Source: Roseibaca calidilacus
GTDB lineage: Bacteria; Pseudomonadota; Alphaproteobacteria; Rhodobacterales; Rhodobacteraceae
Direction: 5' to 3'
Assembly: GCF_001517585.1 (NCBI RefSeq)
Contig: NZ_FBYC01000004.1
Location: 186,001 to 250,000, forward strand
Length of the DNA stretch: 64,000 nucleotides
Shown: piece by piece, positions 1 to 8,338 of the stretch
How the letters are laid out: the number at the start of each line of letters is the position of its first letter
Position numbering within the stretch: position 1 is the stretch's first letter
The notes under the pieces: model-generated
What the model was told of the DNA's origin: nothing
Databases searched by the model: none
Seen by the model: only the letters and a program-made list of their open reading frames with translations
Program-made: the position numbers and the translations under genes

Positions 1-674
1 GTGAAACCCTGCGCGACCAGCAGGATTTGGCGGATGACACATTTGGCGAGTTGCAAGATGACTTCCGCGACGGCACGCCGGGGCAAGGCCAGCCGCAGCA
101 GGGGCGCGGTGACGAGGGCGCGCCGCAGGATGGGCAGGGCGAGGGCGACACCGAAGAGCAGCCTGAAGACGGTGGCGGCCAAAGCGATCTGGCCGACCGC
201 CAGCGCGCCTTGGCAGAGGCCCTGCGCCAGCAGCAGTTGCAACCGCTACCGGGCGAAGGGATGCCCGAAGGCGACGCCGCGCTGGACGAACTGGAACGCG
301 CGCAGCGCGCCATGGAAGAGGCCGCAGAAGCACTTGAGCGGGGCGATAGCGGCGAAGCGCTCAGTCGTCAGGCCGACGCTATGGAAGCCATGCGCGAAGG
401 GTTGCGCGCCATGAATGACGCGGCCACGCAGGACCAGCGCGAACAGGCCGAAGGCGATTCCGCGTCCGAAACCGGCAATGGCGATGGCCGCGATCCACTG
501 GGCCGCGCGCGCAACCAAGGCGGCGAGACCGGCACAGAGCAGGATATGCTGGCCGAAAATGACGTGTATGAACGCGCCCGCGACCTGTTGGAAGAATTGC
601 GCCGCCGTTCAGCCGAATTGGACCGGCCAGAGGAAGAACTCGACTATCTTCGCCGTTTGCTGGACAGGTTCTGA
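1..674 (+). CDS. DUF4175 / TIGR02302 family protein, C-terminal part (5' end outside window)
   Basis: The reading frame is open from base 3 without a start and ends with TGA at 672-674, so this is the last ~223 residues of a larger protein. The visible part is very rich in Gln, Glu, Asp, Gly and Ala, with an acidic Gly/Gln linker followed by helices (ALAEALRQQQ, ALDELERAQRAMEEAAEALE) and the ending DYLRRLLDRF. This matches my memory of the C-terminus of the large alphaproteobacterial DUF4175/TIGR02302 membrane proteins, whose N-terminal half carries membrane segments that cannot be seen here. Function is unknown in the family. An overlapping frame starting at base 1 is a shadow. Confidence 0.6.
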   Translation, partial: ETLRDQQDLADDTFGELQDDFRDGTPGQGQPQQGRGDEGAPQDGQGEGDTEEQPEDGGGQSDLADRQRALAEALRQQQLQPLPGEGMPEGDAALDELERAQRAMEEAAEALERGDSGEALSRQADAMEAMREGLRAMNDAATQDQREQAEGDSASETGNGDGRDPLGRARNQGGETGTEQDMLAENDVYERARDLLEELRRRSAELDRPEEELDYLRRLLDRF

Positions 675-787
675 TCTTGCTATATCTCTGGCGCTGCGCG
701 TCGTGAAACCGTCATGGCGCAGGCCCATGGTGGCGGATCAAACAGCCCGTCACTGCGCATAACGCGGCAGCAGATGTAGGATACCGA

Positions 788-1522
788 ATGATCGTTCTGA
801 TCCTTGGCAGTGGACCGAATGTGTTGTCCTGCCGCGACTGGCCGCGCGCAGATTTCGACCGGGTCTTGGCCATCAACAATGCTTGGGCCGTGCGGCCAGA
901 CTGGGACTACCTTGTGTTCCCGGATGATTTCCCGCCGGACCGCCTTCCACCGAAAATGGAGGCCGGACAAACGCTTGTGCGCTCGGCGGAATATGTGCCG
1001 CATAACAACAGCTTTGGCGGGATTATCTATGCTGGCGCGACCATGGCATTCAGCGCGGGCTACTGGGCCTTGGGGGCGTTACGACCGCAGGTTCTGGCCT
1101 ATCTGGGCTGCGACATGGTCTATTCCCAAGGCCAGACGCATTTCTACGGCACAGGCACGGCGGACCCGTTACGCCCGGACCCCACCTTGCAAAACCTGCG
1201 CGCAAAATCCGCGCGGCTGGAATTGCTGGCGGCGCAGGCCGGTTGTGCCACGGTCAACCTGTCGCAAGCGCCAAGCGCGCTGACATTTCCGCGCGTCGAC
1301 CCCGTCGGTTTGAAAAATACCAGATTGCCAGATGATCCGACCGCGCACATAGCCGCAGCCCTTGCCGCAGAAACGGCGCTGAACGCTGTCTGCCCCTCTG
1401 GCCGTTACTGGGACGGCCCGCCGCTTGACGCGGGCGCGCTTGCGCAGATCGACGGGCTTTGGCTGGACGCCTATGCGGCGGCGACAGCTACGCGGCCATC
1501 AGTGCAGCCTCTGCGGTATTAA
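788..1522 (+). CDS. DUF115-like (MAF/MptE-type) conserved hypothetical protein
   Basis: This 244-residue protein starts with a Rossmann-like segment, ILGSGPN, at residues 5-11. It continues with DWDYLVFPDDFPP, LGCDMVYSQGQTHFYG (about 105-120) and the VNLS...LTFPRV tail typical of DUF115-like proteins (6-hydroxymethylpterin diphosphokinase MptE-like or MAF glycosyltransferase relatives). It has no signal peptide or membrane segment. A sugar- or nucleotide-binding role is an inference from fold resemblance only. Its last 35 bases overlap the 3' end of the convergent Hint-domain gene. Confidence 0.55.
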   Translation: MIVLILGSGPNVLSCRDWPRADFDRVLAINNAWAVRPDWDYLVFPDDFPPDRLPPKMEAGQTLVRSAEYVPHNNSFGGIIYAGATMAFSAGYWALGALRPQVLAYLGCDMVYSQGQTHFYGTGTADPLRPDPTLQNLRAKSARLELLAAQAGCATVNLSQAPSALTFPRVDPVGLKNTRLPDDPTAHIAAALAAETALNAVCPSGRYWDGPPLDAGALAQIDGLWLDAYAAATATRPSVQPLRY

Positions 1523-2504
1523 GGCACCGGCGGACGGTTGGACCGTAGCGATCTGGGCTATCCGCGATATCGGGCATGACCGCGCGCAGATCGGCGCGGT
1601 GATGGCGCAGCATGTCAGGTGCGGCCAGACCGGGATGAAAGCTTTCGCACGGCAAGCCATTGGCGAACAGCACTTGGTGATCTTCCAGCAGAAGGTGGAC
1701 ATAGACCACACCATGCAAGGCTGGATCGGGGGCAATACTGCGATAATCGACAAGGTCGGCGGCCCGGACCAAAAGCTCGTCGCAGCCAAACAATGCCTGC
1801 GCGCGCTGTCCCGTCAGCAGCACCCGATGCTCTGGCGAGACCCGCAAATCCTCGTCTGGAACGCCCCCCAAAGCGCTACGGCGCAGGCGGATGGGGCGCA
1901 GATGCGGGTGACGGCGCAAGGCAGATCCCGACAGGGCGCTGCGTCCGGACCAGACCACGGGGCGGGGGCCGTTGTCACGCGTCAGCACCATGTCGCCCTG
2001 TGCGATCCGGTCAATCGGGCAGGGGCCGTTTGGTGTATCAATGACCGTGTCAGAGGCGAAGCAAATCACCGATTGCATTGGGGCGGGGGCATTCGTCAGG
2101 CGCGTTTCGACCACCCAAAGCGGCGTTTTTGGGCAGGGCAGACCATCGGTGAACACCGCCAGCCAGTTCCCCCCTTGCGCAATTAGGCGCAGCGTGTAGC
2201 GCCTGTGCCCATCGGTCAGCAACAGCCCGTTTTGCGGTGCCTCTGCGCTCGTCGCTTCTGGGCTGTCGCGATGGGCCAGCCCGGTCAACCGTTCTGCCAT
2301 GGAACGGGCCCGCCCCTGCGTGCATTGGTGGGGGCTGTGCAGCGACAGAACGCCATTGCGCGCATCCAGTCGCATCGCACTTCCGTGCCAACGCAGTTCT
2401 GCGCCGATACGCAGCCAATGCGGGTCCAGCCCCGACGCGCCGTCAATCTCTATATTATGCCAAGGCACGGCGTAAACGCCGCGCAACTCTGCTCGTGCTG
2501 CCAT
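1488..2504 (-). CDS. Hint-domain (Hedgehog/intein) protein
   Basis: The central to C-terminal part carries a Hint domain. The N-terminal splice-like block is CFASDTVIDTPNGPCPIDRI, followed by GDMVLTRDNGPRPVVW and the C-terminal block VSPEHRVLLTG. Such stand-alone Hint proteins are common in Rhodobacterales; the first Cys and the His of block B are kept, so autoproteolysis is possible but unproven. The Met at 2504 is preferred because GAGG lies six bases upstream; a longer GTG-initiated form from 2567 has no visible ribosome site. Length is about 338 residues. The N-terminal ~170 residues match nothing I recognise. The 3' end overlaps the convergent DUF115-like gene. Confidence 0.75.
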   Translation of the reverse strand: MAARAELRGVYAVPWHNIEIDGASGLDPHWLRIGAELRWHGSAMRLDARNGVLSLHSPHQCTQGRARSMAERLTGLAHRDSPEATSAEAPQNGLLLTDGHRRYTLRLIAQGGNWLAVFTDGLPCPKTPLWVVETRLTNAPAPMQSVICFASDTVIDTPNGPCPIDRIAQGDMVLTRDNGPRPVVWSGRSALSGSALRRHPHLRPIRLRRSALGGVPDEDLRVSPEHRVLLTGQRAQALFGCDELLVRAADLVDYRSIAPDPALHGVVYVHLLLEDHQVLFANGLPCESFHPGLAAPDMLRHHRADLRAVMPDIADSPDRYGPTVRRCLNTAEAALMAA

Positions 2505-2582
2505 GTCTGCCTCTGCGCTGTCGCTGTTTCCGCGACTTTCGGCAAGTGTAGCAGTCACTTGCACCACAAGCCAGTGTTTCGA

Positions 2583-3218
2583 TTAACTTAGGCCCATGTT
2601 GCGCCCGATCATGGCCGCCTGTGTCCGGTTGGTCGCGCCCAGCCTGCGATACAGCGTCTTGACATGCAATTTGATCGTCGGCTCACTCAGGTTCATGGAG
2701 CGGGCGATTTCCTTGTTGGTCAGGCCGCAGCACAGGGCCGCCAGCACCTCTGTTTCTCGCGATGTCAGGTTAACGTCGGGCCGGGTACCCGATCTTTCGT
2801 CAACTCTTAGCGTGCCGGTTGCGGCGGCAAGGGCCACATCCACCGGCAAAAAGCGTTCGCCCGCCGCCATGAAACGGATCGCGTTTAGCAGCGATTGCGC
2901 GGGCATGGATTTTTGCAAGAAACCCTGCGCGCCCATTTGAATGGCCTGCAACGCCACCTCAAATTTCGCGATTCCCGATATCAGCGCGACCGGGGGCGTG
3001 TCGGGGCGTTCCAGCAGCAATTGCAGGCCATCCAGACCGTTCATACCCGGCATGGTGTAATCCAAAAGGATCAGATCATACCGGCACCCGTCATCCAACT
3101 GCGCCACGGCCTGAGACAAGTCGCCGACCGTGCAGATCTCTAGATCATCCTGCTGCTGCAGGAAACTGCGCAAGGTATCGCGCAATAATTCGTGGTCATC
3201 TGCAATCAACAGTCGCAT
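2583..3218 (-). CDS. LuxR/NarL-type response regulator
   Basis: This 211-residue protein has an N-terminal receiver domain: acidic pair DD near residues 7-8, phospho-acceptor Asp53 in LLDYTMPGMNG, and a conserved Lys in QKSMPAQ. The C-terminal LuxR-type helix-turn-helix (about 150-205) contains LTSRETEVLAALCCGLTNKE and PTIKLHVKTLYRRLG. It should be a cytoplasmic DNA-binding regulator activated by phosphorylation. The gene lies 18 bases downstream of the hybrid kinase gene on the same strand, so the two very likely form a two-component pair. The target genes cannot be told from the sequence. Confidence 0.9.
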   Translation of the reverse strand: MRLLIADDHELLRDTLRSFLQQQDDLEICTVGDLSQAVAQLDDGCRYDLILLDYTMPGMNGLDGLQLLLERPDTPPVALISGIAKFEVALQAIQMGAQGFLQKSMPAQSLLNAIRFMAAGERFLPVDVALAAATGTLRVDERSGTRPDVNLTSRETEVLAALCCGLTNKEIARSMNLSEPTIKLHVKTLYRRLGATNRTQAAMIGRNMGLS

Positions 3219-3236
3219 CGTCAGCTTTCGCGTCGG

Positions 3237-6125
3237 TTAGATGTGATGCTGAGACCTTAATTTTGCGGCGAGCAGAACCGAAATCAAGACGGTGTGGCAA
3301 ATTGGCTTGCGTAGGGTCGCAGCAAACTCAGTCTGCACAGATTTTGTTGCAAAATGCAACTCGTTGTTCCCGGTCATCAGGATGATCGGCAGATCCTCGC
3401 GTTGTGTGTGCATGGCTTCGGCCAAGTCATTGCCAGACATCCCATCCATGTCGAAATCGGTCAGCACGATGTCCCAGTCATTTGGCGCCAATGTGACCGC
3501 TTCAAGCGCATCGGCGGGATCGACACAGCTTGCAACCTCGGCGCCGGCTTGGACCAGCATCGCTGCAAGATCTTGCAGCAACAGGTCGTCATTATCGACC
3601 AATAGAACATTCGTGCCCGCCAGCGGTGTCTGGGTGCTTTGGTGGTCCAGCCCCTTTATCGGCGCGCAGGGCCAGAACACCTGCACGCAGGTGCCCTTTG
3701 GCGCATTGGGCACCAAGCGCAGCGCCGCACCGCGCGTCTGCACGATATTGGCGACAACGGCCAAGCCCAACCCTGCGCCAGCATCACCTTTTGAACTGAC
3801 ATAGGGGGCAAACAACGAATGGCGCAATTCGTCCGGAATCCCATCGCCACAATCGCGCAGTTCAATCAGGGCATAAGGGATATCCGGCAGAAGGCGGCCA
3901 AGATCGACATGCGGCGGCAGGTCATTCTCTGGGCAAGGGGCCGCGTGCAAATGGATCGTGCCGGCCTGATCGGGATCACGCTCTAGGCTGGCGCGGCAGG
4001 CATCGCGCGCGTTCAGCGCCAGGTTCAGCACCAGTTGCATCAGTTCCATCCGGTCGCCATGCACGGTCAGCGCGTCATCGGGCATGTCTAGAACCAGTTG
4101 AACCGGCGCTTCCAGCCCGGGTGTCAGCAAATCGACCGCTTGGCGCAGGATCGGCGCCAGCGCCTGCGATGTCGCCTCTGGGCGTGCGGTTTCCAACCGG
4201 GTCAGGCTGCGCGCCAATTCACGCGCTTGCTGCGTGGCGTTGCGGATACGGTCGATGACCGGCAGTGCCTTGGGTTTGACCTGCGGTGCCAATTGGTCGA
4301 CAGAGCCAGAGATCGTGGCCAGCACATTGGCGAAATCATGCGCCAAACCGGCTGCAAGCTGCGCGCCCAGCTCGCGCGCCTGCGCCTTTTGCAACTGTTC
4401 GTGCAGCTGCGCGCGGTCCTGCTCTGCGCGATGGCGGCGCGTGATGTCCCGAATAAGTGCCAGCGTGGAGCCATCGTTTTCAACCGACAGGGAAAGATGG
4501 AAATGGCGCGCTGTGTCATCTGAAGTCCTGCGGGAAAATTCGCCTTCCCAGACCCCTTCCGACATCAAAACCGGCAGAATAGCTGTCATGCGCTCGGTCA
4601 GACTTGGTGGGGTAATGTCGGTCCACATAAGCGCGGCAAGCCGCGCACCCTGATCTATCCCCAAGAATCTGCGCAGCGCCGGGTTGGCATAGGCCAATCG
4701 CCCGTTCGGCCGGATAATCGCGATCCCTTCATGGCTGGCGCGCATGGCCATGCTGCGATCTTGCAACAAGCGGGCTTCGGCTTGTTTGTGGCTGGTCGTG
4801 TCAACGCCGATGACCATGTAGCCTTCGACCACGCTGTCGGCATCATGCAGCGGCTGCACATTCAGGTCCAGCCAGTATTCGGTTCCGTCAATCGTTTGCG
4901 CACGCAGTTCCCGGTGAATCGGATAGCCGTTGTCCAGTGTTTGGCAAAGCTCTTCGACGATATCGGGTTCGGATTTGTCCAGATGCAGAATCTCGCTGGG
5001 CCGCAGGCCTTCGGCGTCTTGCAGGCTGTAGCCGGTGCGCTCTACAGCGGCCGGATTCAGCCAATGGATATGACGGTCCTTCTTGGTCAGCATGATAAGG
5101 TTGGTCGACAATTCCGCGACGCGCACAAGCTGGCGGATACGCTGATCCTGACGCTGCGCATGGGTCACGTCGCGCACAACGAACAGGTAGCCGGGGGATT
5201 TCTGCGCAATCGTGTCGCTGCCCAGAACGCGCCGTGTTGCGTAGAGTGTGAACCATTTCGGCCCCAGCGGCGTGTCCAACGAATAGCCGTGCGATTGCGA
5301 CCATCCGAACAGGTCCACCTCGCGCATCGCCTTGCGACAGATGTTGGCCAGATGGTTTGGCAAGACGGCTTCGGGCGGGTGTCCGATCACCTCTTGCGGG
5401 CTGGCTGCGAATGTCAGGGGCGTGCTTTGTTGGAACCCCACGATAATGCCGTCGCGGTCGGTTTCGACCAGCAATTCCGGCAGTGCCGCGACGCTGGCCC
5501 CAAGCTGCGCGCGCGCGCGGGCAAGGTCGGCCTCGTGCCGGACCAGATCGCGGGTGGTGCGCGCAAGCGCGCGCAACATTCCCACCTGTGCTGCGAATCC
5601 GCGTATCAGATTGTCGAACTCTGGCGAAAAGCTGTGTGGACCGTGGGTGTAATCCAGACCAACGAAGCCGAACATCTCGCCATTTTGCCAGAACGGGGCG
5701 GCGATCAAGGCCTTGATATCTTGCTCTTCCAGAATCTGGCGCAATTCCGAGGTTTGCAGCAGGTCATCCACGTTCTCGATATGGATGGATCCGGCTTCGG
5801 TAAATCTTTCCCAGAACACGGCGCCAACAGAATAGGGCACATATTGCAGATGCGGCTTCATCGGTTTTACACCGGCTGCGCACCATTCGTGCGTGTTGCG
5901 GATGAACACGGCATCGACAACTTCGAACACATAGGTGCGCTGGGCAGCCAAAGCCTGACCGATATCGCCTAGAACGCGGTCCAATACCCTGTCACAATCC
6001 AGTGGGGCACAGCGCTGAAGGTCTTTTGCCGCTTGGGAAAATACCCGCGTCAGCGCCGCGACCCTCAGAGTGTCGCCCGACATGCGAGATGGCGCTTGGC
6101 TGGATTGCATGTCATTGGGTGGCAT
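3237..6125 (-). CDS. GAF/PAS hybrid sensor histidine kinase with C-terminal receiver
   Basis: This 962-residue protein has no clear membrane segment and is probably cytoplasmic. Visible parts in order: a GAF-like domain (about 40-195), three PAS-like units (about 210-330, 345-455, 465-575), a kinase core with the phospho-accepting His near residue 596 in GLAHDFANVLATI, an ATPase domain with the N-box LNARDAC and the G-boxes DCGDGIP and GAGLGLAVV, and a receiver domain (about 838-955) with LLVDNDD and phospho-Asp near 889 in LTDFDMDGMSG. It should sense a cytosolic or diffusible signal and phosphorylate itself and the adjacent LuxR-type regulator. The signal is unknown. The gene is divergent from map. 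Confidence 0.88.
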   Translation of the reverse strand: MPPNDMQSSQAPSRMSGDTLRVAALTRVFSQAAKDLQRCAPLDCDRVLDRVLGDIGQALAAQRTYVFEVVDAVFIRNTHEWCAAGVKPMKPHLQYVPYSVGAVFWERFTEAGSIHIENVDDLLQTSELRQILEEQDIKALIAAPFWQNGEMFGFVGLDYTHGPHSFSPEFDNLIRGFAAQVGMLRALARTTRDLVRHEADLARARAQLGASVAALPELLVETDRDGIIVGFQQSTPLTFAASPQEVIGHPPEAVLPNHLANICRKAMREVDLFGWSQSHGYSLDTPLGPKWFTLYATRRVLGSDTIAQKSPGYLFVVRDVTHAQRQDQRIRQLVRVAELSTNLIMLTKKDRHIHWLNPAAVERTGYSLQDAEGLRPSEILHLDKSEPDIVEELCQTLDNGYPIHRELRAQTIDGTEYWLDLNVQPLHDADSVVEGYMVIGVDTTSHKQAEARLLQDRSMAMRASHEGIAIIRPNGRLAYANPALRRFLGIDQGARLAALMWTDITPPSLTERMTAILPVLMSEGVWEGEFSRRTSDDTARHFHLSLSVENDGSTLALIRDITRRHRAEQDRAQLHEQLQKAQARELGAQLAAGLAHDFANVLATISGSVDQLAPQVKPKALPVIDRIRNATQQARELARSLTRLETARPEATSQALAPILRQAVDLLTPGLEAPVQLVLDMPDDALTVHGDRMELMQLVLNLALNARDACRASLERDPDQAGTIHLHAAPCPENDLPPHVDLGRLLPDIPYALIELRDCGDGIPDELRHSLFAPYVSSKGDAGAGLGLAVVANIVQTRGAALRLVPNAPKGTCVQVFWPCAPIKGLDHQSTQTPLAGTNVLLVDNDDLLLQDLAAMLVQAGAEVASCVDPADALEAVTLAPNDWDIVLTDFDMDGMSGNDLAEAMHTQREDLPIILMTGNNELHFATKSVQTEFAATLRKPICHTVLISVLLAAKLRSQHHI

Positions 6126-6237
6126 TGGGCTACAAGGTCAACTGTCTAAGGGCGCGCCCGCACATTCTAAAGCGCGCTTGCCTGTAAGTCACGCATCTGC
6201 TGATATCTGACCGAAATCAGGGAAGGATGGCTGGTGT

Positions 6238-7164
6238 TTGGCGCTTAGCGGCATTAGTTTGCGCGGCGCAATGGCAAGACTGGAGGCCTTCTTGGGCGAC
6301 ATATTTGACGGCGCAACCACACGCGACGGGATTCGACTGCACCGCCCCGAGGATTTCGCGGGTATGCGCAAGGCCGGGCAACTGGCCGCACGAATCCTTG
6401 ACGATTTGGCAGAGCATGTCTTTCCCGGCCAGACCACGGGCGCGCTGGACCGTCTGATTACAGAACAGGTTCGCTCTGCCGGGGCCATATCTGCCACGAT
6501 CGGCTATCGCGGATACCAGCACGCAAGCTGTATCTCGGTCAATCATGTGGTCTGCCACGGTATTCCGGGGGCGCCAGTGCCGCTGGGCAAGGATGAAACA
6601 ATCTCGCGCGATCTGGAAAAGCGCCGCGCAGATGACGTGCTGCGCGAGGGCGATATCCTTAATATCGACGTTACCGTGGTGGTCGATGGCTGGTTTGGTG
6701 ATTCCTCGCGCATGTATGTTGCAGGCGCGCTTAAACCCCGCGCCGAAAAGCTGATACAGGTCACCTATGACGCGCTGATGATGGGCATTGATGCCGTGCG
6801 CCCCGGCAACACCTTTGGCGATATCGGCCATGCGATTCAGGCCCATGTCGAAAGCCAGCGCATGTCGGTGGTGCGCGATTTCTGCGGTCACGGGCTGGGG
6901 CAGGTGTTCCACGCGCCTCCCAATGTGCTGCATTACGGGCGCCCCGGGCGCGGCCCGGTGCTGGAGCCGGGAATGTTCTTCACGATTGAACCGATGGTCA
7001 ATCTTGGCAAGCCCGATACACGGGTTCTGTCGGATGACTGGACGGCGGTAACGCGCGACAAGTCACTTTCGGCGCAGTTCGAACATTCCATCGGGGTTAC
7101 CGAGGACGGGGTTGAGATATTCACCACGTCTCCGGCGGGGCGGTTTCATCCGACATGGGCTTAG
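6238..7164 (+). CDS. map: Type I methionine aminopeptidase
   Basis: This enzyme removes the N-terminal Met from nascent proteins. The pita-bread fold metal ligands are visible: Asp in NIDVTVVVDG, Asp in GDSSRMY, His in GHGLGQVFH, Glu in FTIEPMVNLG and Glu in QFEHSIGVTEDG; the substrate His lies in VNHVVCHGIPG. The listed start is a TTG that follows AGGGAAGG by about 11 bases; the ATG at 6271 gives a 297-residue protein that fits family length at least as well. The 3' end overlaps the convergent yihY-like gene by 44 bases. Confidence 0.93.
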   Translation: MALSGISLRGAMARLEAFLGDIFDGATTRDGIRLHRPEDFAGMRKAGQLAARILDDLAEHVFPGQTTGALDRLITEQVRSAGAISATIGYRGYQHASCISVNHVVCHGIPGAPVPLGKDETISRDLEKRRADDVLREGDILNIDVTVVVDGWFGDSSRMYVAGALKPRAEKLIQVTYDALMMGIDAVRPGNTFGDIGHAIQAHVESQRMSVVRDFCGHGLGQVFHAPPNVLHYGRPGRGPVLEPGMFFTIEPMVNLGKPDTRVLSDDWTAVTRDKSLSAQFEHSIGVTEDGVEIFTTSPAGRFHPTWA

Positions 7165-7978
7165 GCGCGGTCTCTGCCAGAAGCGCGTTGACCACGCCGC
7201 CCAGCAGCACCACATAGGCCGACAGGTAGAACCAAGTCAGCAGGGCGATGACCGCCCCGATTGACCCGTATACCTGATTGTAGCTGCCAAAATTCCCGAT
7301 ATAGAGCGAAAACCCAGCAGAGGCGGTCACCCATAGAACCAAGGCCGTCACCAGCCCCGGCCATAAAACCTTGGCCGGGCGATTGGGGCCGATGCGGTAA
7401 AACACCCAAAGCCAAAGCGCCAGCATACCTAGCGCAATGGCCCAGCGGCCAAGCAAGGCCAGCCACCCGGCGGTCCCGCCCAAGGGAAAGAAGGTCAGCA
7501 CAATCGGCAAAACCAGCACGGCCAGAAGGGCGATAACCCCGGCCAGCACCATGCCCAAGGTGATGACCAGAACCGCGACGGCATGGGCAAGCCCGGTGCG
7601 TTTTCGGCCACCATAGACCGCGTTCAGCCCCTTCAGCAACGCATCTACCCCGCGCCGCGCCAAGAACAACGCGACCAAGACCGATGCCAAGCTGGCCAGC
7701 CCCAGCGTGCCATCGCCGGACCACACAAGCCGCGTCACCTGATTGGACAAGAGCGTATGCGCCGCGGGTGGCATCAAATCCGCCAATAGCGACAACTGGT
7801 CTTGAATGACCAAAGGGTCCGCAAAAATACCGAAGACCGCAATCAACGCGGCAAGCCCCGGAAAAATTGCCAGCAACCCAAAGAATGCGACACCTGCCGC
7901 AATCAGCCCGATATTTCGTTGGTCGCTTGTTTTGTAAAGCTGCACCAAAAATCGGGCTGTATTGGCAGGCGTTGTCAA
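7121..7978 (-). CDS. YihY/BrkB family inner-membrane protein
   Basis: This 285-residue protein has about six hydrophobic segments typical of the YihY/virulence-factor BrkB family, including GLIAAGVAFFGLLAIFPG near residue 25 and YGSIGAVIALLTWFYLSAYV near the C-terminus. The family is sometimes mislabelled ribonuclease BN; its real role is not established. The start is a TTG that overlaps the TGA stop of the H-NS gene (TTGA), and no ATG occurs near the conserved N-terminus, so the TTG is well supported. It is co-transcribed with the H-NS-like gene by position. Confidence 0.88.
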   Translation of the reverse strand: MTTPANTARFLVQLYKTSDQRNIGLIAAGVAFFGLLAIFPGLAALIAVFGIFADPLVIQDQLSLLADLMPPAAHTLLSNQVTRLVWSGDGTLGLASLASVLVALFLARRGVDALLKGLNAVYGGRKRTGLAHAVAVLVITLGMVLAGVIALLAVLVLPIVLTFFPLGGTAGWLALLGRWAIALGMLALWLWVFYRIGPNRPAKVLWPGLVTALVLWVTASAGFSLYIGNFGSYNQVYGSIGAVIALLTWFYLSAYVVLLGGVVNALLAETAPKPMSDETAPPETW

Positions 7979-8286
7979 ATTTCCAGATCGGTCAGGGTTT
8001 TACCCGCTGCCAAAGCGTCAACCACCCAACGGGGTTTGCGGCCACGTCCGGTCCATGTCTGCGACGGATCTGCCGGGTTGGCATATTTCGGGGCAACCTT
8101 TGCGCGGGGTTTGGTCATACCCATTTGCATGACCTGCGCCAGAGAAAACCCACGCTCGCGCAGCACGGCTTCCGCTTCGGCGGCGGCGGCTTTCAATTCA
8201 CGTTCTTCAAATGTGTCGATGGCTTTTGCCACGTCTTTCTGAAGTTTCTTCAATTCCGATAGTGAAAGGGTATCCAGATCGACCAT
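7975..8286 (-). CDS. H-NS family nucleoid protein (HvrA-like)
   Basis: This 103-residue protein has the H-NS architecture: an N-terminal oligomerisation helix (LSELKKLQKDVAKAIDTFEE), a charged coiled coil, and a C-terminal AT-hook-like DNA-binding module with ANPADPSQTWTGRGRKPRW. The same family includes Rhodobacter HvrA/Spb. It should bind curved AT-rich DNA and modulate transcription. A strong ribosome site, GGAGG, sits five bases before the ATG. The stop codon overlaps the TTG start of the downstream yihY-like gene. Confidence 0.92.
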   Translation of the reverse strand: MVDLDTLSLSELKKLQKDVAKAIDTFEERELKAAAAEAEAVLRERGFSLAQVMQMGMTKPRAKVAPKYANPADPSQTWTGRGRKPRWVVDALAAGKTLTDLEI

Positions 8287-8338
8287 GGTTTCCTCCAGTT
8301 GATCGTTTCAAATTTCATGCGCCAGTTTCAAACGGGTT

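Noticed and set aside
4731-5972. 413-codon plus-strand open frame inside the histidine kinase
   Set aside because: Antisense to GAF and PAS coding sequence; no ribosome site or motif.
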